A stretch of DNA of 64,000 nt from Fabrea salina (lineage: Eukaryota > Ciliophora > Heterotrichea > Heterotrichida > Fabreidae): positions 46,718-110,717 of the forward strand of contig JALIHJ010000065.1 in the NCBI GenBank assembly GCA_022984795.1, in the 5' to 3' direction. The notes beneath the pieces were generated by a model. The model was given only the letters and a program-made list of their open reading frames with translations, made no database searches and was not told the DNA's origin. Every line of letters starts with the position of its first letter. Within the stretch, counting starts at the first letter, position 1. Below, piece after piece: positions 54,870-63,304 of this stretch. The translations under genes and the position numbers were made by a program.

Positions 54870-55733
54870 ATGGCCAAAGTAGAAATGTTAATTTTATTGA
54901 ACAACTCGTCAGAGCGGAAACATCAGTGCGTCCGGTACAACGGGACCCAGTACAGCTGGATTCCAGTGTACTCTGGAGACGAACAAATATCAGGGGAACT
55001 TCAAATTAAGTTACCTAAGCCCCTCAGTCACCAAGGCGTTAAAATAGAACTTATAGGCACACTCGGTAAGTTCTAAATAGAAATTAAAAGCGAACGAGTT
55101 AGTAACCAGCAGTTGCTGTGCTTGTCCTCTTCACTAGCTCCTCCTTCAGTTTTTAATTCCTCGGTTTCGTTGCCCTTTGCCTTCAGCAATGTCGGCCAGG
55201 AGTTAGAAACCTACGTTGGGAACGAGTGTTTCTTACGGTTTTTCTTAAAAGCTGTGGTTAAACAAAAGTGGGTGCGTAACTATGTTACTGAGCAGGAAGT
55301 TTGTGTTTATAACTGCTCCAAAGAACAGATTGTAAAGGCACCTTCTAAGCAAACCATAGGCTTTAAGGAAGACTTGAGCCTTGAAGTTGAAGTGGAGGAC
55401 ACTTGTTTGCCCCTGGGTAAAGACATCCTGGGCAAACTCACTTTTAATGCACTTAAAGTTGAGTTGAAAAGTGTAATGTTGGAGCTTGTAAGGGTTGAAA
55501 CCTTTTATCACGGCTCGTTCACTTCGCAGTCTGAAAGCGTTGTGTTGAGTAGTGAGTTGTCTCCAAGTTCAAACTTCAGAATGCCTACTAATAGTGCCAG
55601 AGTCACTCCTTCGTACTCATGCATCAACGGGAAGGTCAAAGTTGAGTACTTCCTTAACTTTGTAATTGAAGACATCCACAAGAACCAGTACTTCAAAAAG
55701 CAACCTGTTGTTTTACGCAGAACCCATTTGTAA
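54870..55733 (+). CDS. VPS26: VPS26 retromer subunit with 15-base intron
   Basis: 282 aa after removing 55066-55080. The ATG at 54870 is chosen; a GTG in frame at 54849 is not a normal start. Exon 1 carries YSGDEQISGELQIKLPKPLSHQGVKIELIGTL, typical of the first arrestin-like lobe of VPS26; exon 2 carries FAFSNVGQELETYVGNECFLRFFLKAV and ends VEYFLNFVIEDIHKNQYFKKQPVVL. VPS26 joins VPS35/VPS29 in retromer, recycling cargo from endosomes. Slightly short of the usual 300-330 aa. The stop abuts the channel stop (TAATTA). Confidence 0.93.
55066..55080 (+). other. 15-base intron in VPS26
   Basis: GTAAGTTCTAAATAG, phase 1. It holds an in-frame TAA. Removal joins the two VPS26 arrestin-like lobes in frame. 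A at position 10. Confidence 0.9.
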
Positions 55734-57734
55734 TTACTTATCTAAAGATTGACTTCCAAACACAAAGTCGTATATTTTATCAATTCTATCGACGACGTCT
55801 TCGTACTTCATGCTTCTTTTGCGGGTTTGTTTTTCAGGGTGCATGTACTTTAGGATTTCACTTACTTTGTCCTTGAAAGCTCCTACGTCTATTTGGGAAA
55901 TCTCGCCTGATTTCTGCATACTTAAAAGTTCCTTTACTTCGACAAAGGCTTTGTCGCAGAACTTGTTTCTTTTAACTGCAGTTTCTCTCATTTCGTCCCA
56001 CAAACTCGGGAACTCTTGTGTTATAAGGTGAATTAACTGCCTGTTCATGATCAGAATCTCTGAGTCCCGCATTGCCCTAGCTGAGTACTTCCTTGAAACC
56101 TCTAAAAGTACTTCAATGTCTCCGAAGTAAGACCCTCGCTGCATAGACTTGATCACTACGTTTTGAGTTCCAAACACATAACTAATCCTCCCTCTTACTA
56201 TAAAGTAAATTTCATCAGCAAGTTCGCCTTTTTTATATACAAAGTCTTTTTGGCTCAAAAACATAGGGTGCAGCAAAGGCACAATAGAAGCAACTATAAG
56301 TGAGTCTTTGCTTCTGAAGAAGTTCAAGTGCTTAGCTGCGCCTTGGTGCATGTTCATGGCGACCTCGTAGCGCAGGGACTTTGGAAGCTCGTTGAAGATA
56401 CTTTGCTTGTCCGAAAAAGAAAACCCCTTTTTCTCAGTAGAGTACCTTAAAGCATGTCTTAGTCTGTGCTTTAGTTCCCTGTCGAGGTTGGATTCTTTAG
56501 AAAACTCATCAATCACTGCTAACTTAGACAGCAAAACGTTTTCTTTGGTGTCGAAAGAAGAAAGCATGGAAGCCAAACTGCCCACTGTGAAAGACAAAAA
56601 GTACAACCCGAAAAGCATCCACAAAGTAGCAATGATCTTTTCAAAGTTGGTGTAGGGTGAAATGTCCCCGTAACCAACAGTCGTCAGAGTAGTAAAAGAC
56701 CAGTACATAGAAGCGATGTATTTAGTAGTTGTGGTTTCGTCTGCATAACCTGCTCTCACCACCCAAGTGTCCGGGTGGAACCCTTCTAGCACTGAGGAGT
56801 AGTACCAAAAGCAAGTTACTAAATGCACACAAAGCATTATGGCCATAAAAGAGTTGATGAGTCTCATAGCACTGTGCTTGATGCTTAAGAAGTCCTGAAC
56901 TTTTTCAATGAACTCTGAGTGTTTGTAGTGCTTTATGATTTTAAGCAGTCTAGAAATTCTAAGCAACCTGTAAAGTCTGGGCAGTCGCAACAGTCTTAAA
57001 AGGTTATTGTAGTCTTTTCTGTTAGAAGACTCTTCTTCAGACTCTAGTTCGAGCAGCCCAAAAGGCATGCAAGCTAGCAGGTCAATTAGCATCCAAGACT
57101 TAGCATACCTGCAAAAAATCTTGCCTCTTTCCACTACTAAGTTGCCTTCAGGGTCATAAAAAGCTGTGAGTGTGTTGATTAAAACGTCCACTAAAAATAA
57201 CCCATCCAGCAAAAGGTCCAAGTAAAACCAGGTGTCAAAAGGCTCTGTTTCCACAAAAGCCATACTAAAAGGCATTACTGTTGCAGTGTAAATTAATAAA
57301 ACCGCAACTATTAAGTTCCAAAAAGACTTGAACTTTCCACCGGGGTGGAGTATGCACTTAGGAGTGGATTCTACTAGGTTTTCGCTAGTTAAGGTGTTGA
57401 TCAAGTTGCTAGGTTTAGCTTTAAGGATGAAGTTTTCGTCTATAGAGTCAGCAACTGAGAAACTGCTTCTCTTGCTATTTTGGCCTGAGTAAACTTTAAC
57501 CTGTTCGTTGAGTTGCTTCATAAGCAACTGGGCTCTTAACTTGACTCTGACTCTTTTCCAGACATCAGAGTACTTGCAGTCGGTCAAAGGTATGTCTCTT
57601 AAATTCTCAAAACTTAGAATGTTTAGAGTGTTGGATTTCTCAGGCAGTACTTTCTGGATTTTCTTTTTCTTTCTAAAAGAACCTTCTTTGGAGGTACTTG
57701 CTTTTTTCAGTAAACTCTACTTAGTGTTTACCAT
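55734..57734 (-). CDS. Cyclic-nucleotide-domain potassium channel, intron after ATG
   Basis: 661 aa. Six spans of the EAG/CNG type (HLVTCFWYYSSVLEG) and a potassium filter TTVGYGDISPYTNF, with S4 of RLLRLPRLYRLLRISRLLK. The cyclic nucleotide fold (about 455-560) contains KKGELADEIYFIVRGRISYV and YFGDIEVLLEVSRKYSARAM; the usual GE of the phosphate cassette is GD, so ligand binding is uncertain. The ATG is 57734, followed at once by a 15-base intron (57717-57731); without it there would be no ATG. Downstream the frame SLLKKASTSKEGSFRKKKKI has a basic N-terminus. Confidence 0.88.
57717..57731 (-). other. 15-base intron directly after the start codon
   Basis: Minus strand GTAAACACTAAGTAG, immediately after ATG (57734-57732), phase 0. 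Contains an in-frame TAA and TAG. A at position 10. Confidence 0.8.
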
Positions 57735-57758
57735 GAGCACTTAAATTATTAAGCTTAA

Positions 57759-58706
57759 ATGGCAGGAGTGCTTTTCAAACTATCTGTGTGTGCATTCTAC
57801 GGAGTGTCTTCAGCTGGTTTGAGCTTTATCAACAAAGTAGTGTTTAGTGTGTACAACTACCCACACCCCTTATTTGTAAAGCTAACTTAGGTGCTTTTGT
57901 TCCAGTTCATCTTCAACATAGCTATTACTTTGGCAGTCAAAGATTTTTTGCCCTACTTGTCTAAAGGTCTTTGGAAAGCCCCTAAGTTGTCTACTGCTAA
58001 CGCTAAGACTTGTGCAAGACTAAGTTTTACCTTTTTGCTGAACGTGCTTAGTGGAATGATTGCTTTGACCAAAGTTAACATTCCTATGTTTTTGGCTATA
58101 AGAAGACTTGCTAGTTTAGCTATACTGCTGAACAACGCTTTGTTTTTAGGCAAACAAACAAGTAGGACAGAGGTCTTTGCAGTAAGCTTGATTTCAGTTG
58201 GGGCTTTGATTGCAGGTGCTAACGACTTGAATGCTGACTTTATAGGGTACTTCTTCATTATTCTCAACAATGTTTTTACAGCTATTCACTTCCAACTTGT
58301 GAAGGCTGAGTCTGAAAAAAACCCTGAACTAGACGCAGCCTCCCAGTCCTTTTACGTGTCTTTGCTGACTATTCCAGCTCTTTTACTGATGTGTTTTTTC
58401 TTTGAGGACCCAAGTGTGCTCCAAATGTATGACAAACAACAAGGGTTCTTGTTTTACTTTGTGCTGTCTGCTGTGATGGGCTGTGTGCTTACTTTTTCAC
58501 AGAACTTGTGCACTATGGTTAACTCTCCACTAGCCACTTCTATCACTGGGAACGTAAAAGACGTTGCTTCTACCTTGCTTGGCTTGCTGTTGTTCCCTGA
58601 CGTCCACATTAACTTGTGGCTGTGTGTAGGTTTAGTTATTAGTTTGAATGGAGCAATGGTTTACTCTTACTCTAGACTCAAAGAACAACTAGACAAAAAC
58701 AAGTAA
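57759..58706 (+). CDS. Nucleotide-sugar transporter (SLC35D-like)
   Basis: 310 aa with about ten spans after removing the 15-base intron 57876-57890. It begins MAGVLFKLSVCAFYGVSSAGLSFINK, like the start of SLC35D/GDP-mannose (VRG4-type) transporters. It includes LLFQFIFNIAIT, IPMFLAIRRLASLAILL and ATSITGNVKDVASTLLGLL, which match the conserved blocks of the GDP-mannose/UDP-GlcA (SLC35D) group. Likely Golgi import of a nucleotide sugar; substrate not decided. Exon 1 has 39 codons. Confidence 0.85.
57876..57890 (+). other. 15-base intron in nucleotide-sugar transporter
   Basis: GTAAAGCTAACTTAG, phase 0. It has an in-frame TAG at its end. A at position 10. Confidence 0.87.
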
Positions 58707-58707
58707 C

Positions 58708-59577
58708 TTATCTAAAAAGTAACGAAGGCAGCTCTTCAGAGTTTACTTCTTCGACTTCCCATACGCCTGACCTCACTTCTCCGTCTAACTGAAGAGCACC
58801 CCAGCTAGAAATTCCTTGGAAGTCTACTTTTCGAAGACCTTCTCTAGGTTCCCTGCCTCCCAAGGCCAGGTGCTCGCTAACTGGAGTGGACCCTTCGAGG
58901 CCCACGTCTTCGTGTAGCGTGAATGTTCTGGACATCTCAACAGGGCCGCCTATTCTGATTTCAGAAGTGCTTCCTTGCACGTTTAGTCTTTTGTTAATTA
59001 CAAATCCTTCTGCACCGTTGACTGAGTACTTAGTTATCAAGACTTTGCTTCCATTGAAGATGCCTGATGAGATCCTAGGAGTGGCCTTTAGCAGGACTCC
59101 AGTTCTCAAGTTATTTACAGGGGCTCCAAAGCGTATAAGGGAAACCCTTACAGATCCGTCAATGAGTAAAAACCCTGGTCTGAGTCCGGTGTATAAACAA
59201 AACCCTCCTAAAACTAACACCACTAAAAGTATGGACTGCAACAGGGGCAGCCAAGCAAACCCCAACAAAAAGAAACCCAAAAGTAGAACTATAGAAGTCT
59301 TTTTGTCTTTAAGCAGTAAAAGCAAGGGGGCAGAGAAGTACACTAGTTGGTGCTTGGTTTTGAGTTTTTGGTTGTAGGGCTTTTTGCACACTTTGCAGGT
59401 CATTAAGTCCGTTCTACTGTAAGTCTGCGGAAAAGTAACTAAGTTTCTGAATTGAGTAGATCGCCACTTTTCCAGGCAAGAACTATGGACGTACTTCTGG
59501 CTCCCAGCGCAGCCACAAGGAGCTATTAGTTTGCTTTGGGAGTCTTCTTCAAAGCATATTCGGCAAGTTTCTTTCAT
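58708..59577 (-). CDS. RING-CH ligase fused to a YqgE/AlgH-like (DUF179) domain
   Basis: 289 aa. Residues 5-64 make a complete RING-CH finger: C5, C8, C21, C23, H31, C34, C61, C64. Then two or more spans (about 76-135: LLLLLKDKKTSIVLLLGFFLLG). Residues about 158-289 resemble the bacterial YqgE/AlgH (UPF0301) fold: GVLLKATPRISS, GFVINKRL (GLVINRPL in YqgE), RIGGPV, RTFTLHE and SSWGALQLDGEV with GVWEVEE near the end. I know of no other RING-CH protein joined to this domain. The domain is usually bacterial or plastid/mitochondrial; its function is not known. Confidence 0.85.
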   Translation of the reverse strand: MKETCRICFEEDSQSKLIAPCGCAGSQKYVHSSCLEKWRSTQFRNLVTFPQTYSRTDLMTCKVCKKPYNQKLKTKHQLVYFSAPLLLLLKDKKTSIVLLLGFFLLGFAWLPLLQSILLVVLVLGGFCLYTGLRPGFLLIDGSVRVSLIRFGAPVNNLRTGVLLKATPRISSGIFNGSKVLITKYSVNGAEGFVINKRLNVQGSTSEIRIGGPVEMSRTFTLHEDVGLEGSTPVSEHLALGGREPREGLRKVDFQGISSWGALQLDGEVRSGVWEVEEVNSEELPSLLFR

Positions 59578-59586
59578 TTATACATG
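59575..59586. promoter_or_regulatory. Divergent start-codon junction, 6-base spacer
   Basis: CAT-TTATAC-ATG. Minus start 59577 and plus start 59584. An A/T box lies between. Role as promoter is inference. Confidence 0.5.
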
Positions 59587-60414
59587 TGCATTACTGCAGT
59601 AGCAATTGACTCCCACGAAACCTACCCCTTTGTTATGGTGTTTAACAGAGACGAAACCTTTGAAAGGCCCACTGAAAGCATGCACGAGTGGACAGAAGAA
59701 ATGGAAGGCATCATTGCAGGGAAGGACGCTTACGGAGGAGGGACTTGGCTTGGAGTGAGTAAGGGCGGAAACTACTCTTGCGTTACTAACTTTTGGGAAG
59801 GAGGAGACTTACAAGCTGAGTTCTACAGTTGTCCAAGTCAGCCTATAGGCAACTCTGAAGGTTACTTAACTAGAGGAGTGCTTCCTCTCAGAGTGCTGAA
59901 AGCCAGCAGTGTTGAGTCTGAACTCAGTCAGATTTGGGAAAACAAACACAGGTACAAAAGCTTTAACATGCTGGCAGGCAACGTTAAAGGGGAGCATTTT
60001 TATTTTTCTGTGAACAGAAAAACCCAGTGCGATGGAGTGCAAAGACTTAATTCAGGCATTCACTGTGTGTCAAACATTGAACTTAATGGGTACTGGACTA
60101 AAATCCAAGAAATGCGGAAGAACTTAGAGAACTTCCTAACTTCTAAGCCAATCTTTGAGCCCCAAGAACTGTTTTGCTTATTAGAAGACAACAGAAAGTT
60201 TGGCTTTGTCAGGGAAAACACTGATACAGAAAGCTCTATTTTCGTATCGCCTTACAAAAAAACTGTGTTTGGGGATTTATCCACAATAGCTACAGTGAGT
60301 TCTACAGTGATTACTCTGGACAAAAACTCAACTATGAACGTAATAGAAAAAACCTGGGAAAAAGACCACACCAACTACTCAGTCAAAGAGTTTTCATTCC
60401 AAGTTCCTAATTAA
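59584..60414 (+). CDS. TANGO2: TANGO2-like (NRDE family) protein
   Basis: 276 aa. ATG 59584 begins MCITAVAIDSHETYPFVMVFNRDETFERPT, the family start with the Cys2 and the NRDE motif. It continues with GTWLGVSKGGNYSCVTNFW and ends VIEKTWEKDHTN. TANGO2 proteins are Ntn-hydrolase-like folds acting in mitochondria, ER/Golgi and heme/lipid homeostasis. An upstream in-frame non-ATG extension from 59536 would lie inside the divergent gene and is rejected. PPP1R11 follows after 3 bases. Confidence 0.9.
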   Translation: MCITAVAIDSHETYPFVMVFNRDETFERPTESMHEWTEEMEGIIAGKDAYGGGTWLGVSKGGNYSCVTNFWEGGDLQAEFYSCPSQPIGNSEGYLTRGVLPLRVLKASSVESELSQIWENKHRYKSFNMLAGNVKGEHFYFSVNRKTQCDGVQRLNSGIHCVSNIELNGYWTKIQEMRKNLENFLTSKPIFEPQELFCLLEDNRKFGFVRENTDTESSIFVSPYKKTVFGDLSTIATVSSTVITLDKNSTMNVIEKTWEKDHTNYSVKEFSFQVPN

Positions 60415-60417
60415 TAA

Positions 60418-60657
60418 ATGGAAAATAGAACCCGTACTGAAATAGAATCAAGTTACACGCTAAAACTAAAACCTCCCAAAAAGAAAGTCCACTTTACCGA
60501 AGAAACTGTGGACAACGAAGACATGGGGAAAAAGAAGTCCTCAGTCTGTTGTATCTACCGAAAAAAGAACCAACTAGAAGACTCTTCTTGTTCAAGCGAT
60601 TCTGACGCAAATGAGTACGAGCACCAACCCAGTTACAAAAAGCATAAAGATAACTAA
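60418..60657 (+). CDS. PPP1R11: PPP1R11/Ypi1, protein phosphatase 1 inhibitor
   Basis: 79 aa. The core KKKVHFTEETVDNEDMGKKK followed by SSVCCIYRKK matches PPP1R11 (inhibitor-3) and yeast Ypi1: the KVHF motif (residues 23-26) docks PP1, and VDNExMGxxxSxxCCIY is diagnostic. Usual length in animals is about 126, so it is compact at its ends. It regulates PP1 in the nucleus. The stop is 5 bases from the convergent gene. Confidence 0.95.
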   Translation: MENRTRTEIESSYTLKLKPPKKKVHFTEETVDNEDMGKKKSSVCCIYRKKNQLEDSSCSSDSDANEYEHQPSYKKHKDN

Positions 60658-60662
60658 TGTAA

Positions 60663-61037
60663 TTACTTAGTAACTTTGCCTTCCTTTTCAAGTATGTCTT
60701 GCATTTCTTGGAGAGCTCTGTTTTTTCGCTCAAAAGCATTTGCATTAGGGTTGTAGTGCACCGACTTAGGGTCGCAATAAGGGTCGAAGTACAGAGTTCT
60801 AAGAGTTGCGTAGGACACAAAAAGCACCCACCCCAGCATGAAGTCTTTGAAGAGCAGCTTTACGTTCCACTTTTTGAAAGGAGCTTGGTTCTGTGTGTTG
60901 TAGTAAGAAAACAAAAGCACAAAAGGAGTTGAAAACAGCATTGCAAAGGGAATAGAACCACAAACCATGTACCTGCACTTCTTCATTCCTAGTCCGCTTA
61001 TAAAAGGCACTTTTGAAACAAAACTATCTTCTTCCAT
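60663..61037 (-). CDS. Small two-span membrane protein, unknown
   Basis: 124 aa. Two hydrophobic spans at about residues 25-45 (CGSIPFAMLFSTPFVLLFSYY) and 63-80 (FKDFMLGWVLFVSYATLRTLYF), then a charged helix of 40 residues. Such profiles are common for mitochondrial respiratory accessory subunits in ciliates, but no family is recognised. It lies in the 5-base gap between PPP1R11 and the FHA-PP2C gene. Confidence 0.6.
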   Translation of the reverse strand: MEEDSFVSKVPFISGLGMKKCRYMVCGSIPFAMLFSTPFVLLFSYYNTQNQAPFKKWNVKLLFKDFMLGWVLFVSYATLRTLYFDPYCDPKSVHYNPNANAFERKNRALQEMQDILEKEGKVTK

Positions 61038-61049
61038 TATATTAATAAA

Positions 61050-62741
61050 CTAATTCTCAATTCCACACTTGAGTATTACTAAAATAGCTGTCACGTTGTC
61101 TGTAGTTTTTTCTTGAAAAATAGCTTCGTTTATAACTTCTCTGATCACTCTGTTGGGGTCTTGTTCGTCCGGAGGCATTGCCATGAGCTTCCTGCGGATA
61201 GTGTCCACTACTTGTTGGCTAGAGTAAGCTTCGTACAAGCCGTCACAAGCTATCAGCAAAAACTCGTCTTTTTGGGGGTCCATGAAGATTTGAGTTACTT
61301 CAGGTTCTGAAGAAACCAGTGAGCCTTTGAAGTTGGTTAGTTCAGGGTTGACTAGTTTAAAGTCAAAGTCTCCAAAGGCACGTGAGACCGACAACACTCC
61401 TTGCAAACGACCCATGTAAACGTGTCCTCCATGTTTAAGGATTCTGTCTCTTTCTTTAGAAAAGTTAGGTTTATGATCCACACTTAACTCTATAGCTGTG
61501 CCTTGTCTCGAAAGCACCGCCCTTGAATCGCCTAAATTCACAGTTAATATTCTGTCACCAACTACCAAGCAAACCAAGGCGGCAGACCCTACACTTCCAG
61601 CCTTGGTAGGAAACTCGTTGTAAAAAGCCATGTCTATTTCTTGGTAGGTCTCAGCTATGCTTTCTTTTATAGTTCCAAACACGTCTTGGGTTCTGTGTCT
61701 TTTTTCCAAAACTTTTTTTCTAAAGCACTCACTTAAGTTCTTTTTCAAAAAGTCAGCACAGTCCTGTCCGCCGTGCCCGTCAAACACTCCAAAGAAACTC
61801 ACAGCCAGTTCTTCGAATAAAAACAAGTTGTGAATCACTAGGTCTGCGTCTTCCATCTGGGAACGCTGACCTTGGGCCCCTAGTCTTCCAACGTTGAACC
61901 TAGTAGCTTCGAACTCTAGTGAACCTACCCGGAAGCTTATTCCAGGCAGCAGTGGACATTCTTCTGCTTCCTCTAGTTTTCTGTACACCCAAAAGCCCAC
62001 TTCGTCTAAGTTAACTAAAAAGTGCCACCCGTTTGTGTAAATTACTTTGCATATTACTCCAGCTACGTTTCTTAAGTTGATATCGCACTGGTCAGACCCA
62101 ATTGTAAGTTCTTTGTACCCTACTTCAAAGCAAACTTCTTCACTTATGAACTTGAGTTTCTTGATCTTGCGCGGAAGGTGCTTTAAATGTGTAAGTTTTT
62201 GGAAAAAGCTCACTTTAAGTACCTCTGGAATCAAAGAAGTGTCAAACTTCAACTCTAAAAACTCGTCCAAACTAACATCTGACTGGAGAGCAGTGCTGTC
62301 GAAGTCCAAAATATCCCTCCAACAAGAGTCGAGTGTGACTAAGTCACCTTCTCTTACAGCGAACTCTTGAGACCCTATCTTAAAAACGCACCCAGGTGTT
62401 ATTGGCTCTCCTGGCAAAAGAGTTTCCTTAACCTTCACCCAAGTTCCACTTTGAGTGTTTAAATCTTTTAAGAAGTAAGTGCCTGACTCCCTTTCAAAGC
62501 TAATCTCTGCGTGGAGTTTTTCTAAACCTGCGTTTTCTATGTATACTGAGTTGGCTTCGTATATCTCTGGATCCCCACTGCCTAAAGTCTCTCCCTAACT
62601 ATACTTTACGTTAGTTGAGACATAAAAAAACCTTCCTTTATACTTGCCGTCTACACAGCGTAAAACCAGCTCGTTTCTGCCTACTCCTATTTCGTCCAAG
62701 CATTCTACTTCTGGAAACTCAACAAACTGGAGTTCTTCCAT
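61050..62741 (-). CDS. FHA-domain PP2C protein phosphatase with 15-base intron
   Basis: 558 aa after removing 62595-62609; ATG 62741. The N-terminal part contains an FHA domain whose middle crosses the intron (LGSGDPEIYEANSVYIENAG, LHAEISFER, LKDLNTQSGTWV) and possibly a second one (LTIGSDQCDINLRNVAGVI). The second half is a PP2C: GAQGQRSQMEDADLV (first metal Asp), FGVFDGHGGQDCADF (metal Asp-Gly), LTVNLGDSRAVL, DHKPNFSKERDRI, and ACDGLYEAYS. Metal ligands are intact. FHA suggests recruitment to phosphothreonine partners. Stop is TAG. Confidence 0.9.
62595..62609 (-). other. 15-base intron in FHA-PP2C gene
   Basis: Minus strand GTAAAGTATAGTTAG, phase 0, with an in-frame TAG at its end. Removal joins RFFYVSTN to GETLGSGD in the FHA domain. 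A at position 10. Confidence 0.87.
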
Positions 62742-62750
62742 TTATGTAAA

Positions 62751-63122
62751 TTATTCAAATAGCTTTGTTGACTTGACTTTTTTGCGGAGCCAAAGTCTAG
62801 AATTGAGGGAACTGAACACTTGGTAGTACCTGCCTTTCCTGACAATAGGACTTGAAGAAGTTTTAGGGTAGTTTTTAAGCTCTGAGTAATCTGGTTCTCT
62901 CCGCTTGATGTTCTTTATGCACCTGTCGATCATTCTATCGTAAGGAGTTGGTGAGTACTTTTTGGCTTCGTTTAGTTTAGACTCTTCACCGATAGTCTTC
63001 AGCAGTTGATGATAAGGTTTTAGTAGGAGCTTGCTGCGCACTTGCTGTTCCCGATTAGGCGACTTTATGAGCGGTAGGTATGGTTTCTGGGTTTTGGGAA
63101 TGAGCAAATTCTTCTTTTTCAT
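62751..63122 (-). CDS. Basic Lys/Pro-rich unknown protein near the telomere
   Basis: 123 aa, starting MKKKNLLIPKTQKPYLPLIK. Very basic and mostly helical or disordered (PYDRMIDRCIKNIKRREPDY). No family recognised. It is the last gene before the telomere, 9 bases from the FHA-PP2C gene and about 180 bases from the repeats. Confidence 0.6.
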   Translation of the reverse strand: MKKKNLLIPKTQKPYLPLIKSPNREQQVRSKLLLKPYHQLLKTIGEESKLNEAKKYSPTPYDRMIDRCIKNIKRREPDYSELKNYPKTSSSPIVRKGRYYQVFSSLNSRLWLRKKVKSTKLFE

Positions 63123-63304
63123 GACAGACTTTTATAATTTAATGCAATTTAACTAAATGAGTTCAGTTACTTTAAATATCTCGTTACCCTGACTTAGAGT
63201 TACACTTATTAGTTAGGGCTGTTCACACTAACATTTGACATTTTGGAAAAAGTTGTTGAAATAATTAAAATATTGGCAGCTAGTGATTTTTATGCTCGGT
63301 GCCT
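63123..63304. other. Subtelomeric spacer
   Basis: About 180 AT-rich bases between the last gene and the telomeric repeats. No ORF, repeat or clear motif seen. Confidence 0.7.

Noticed and set aside
59536-59583. Upstream extension of TANGO2 from a non-ATG codon
   Set aside because: It would run into the divergent gene, and ATG 59584 gives the expected MC start of the family.
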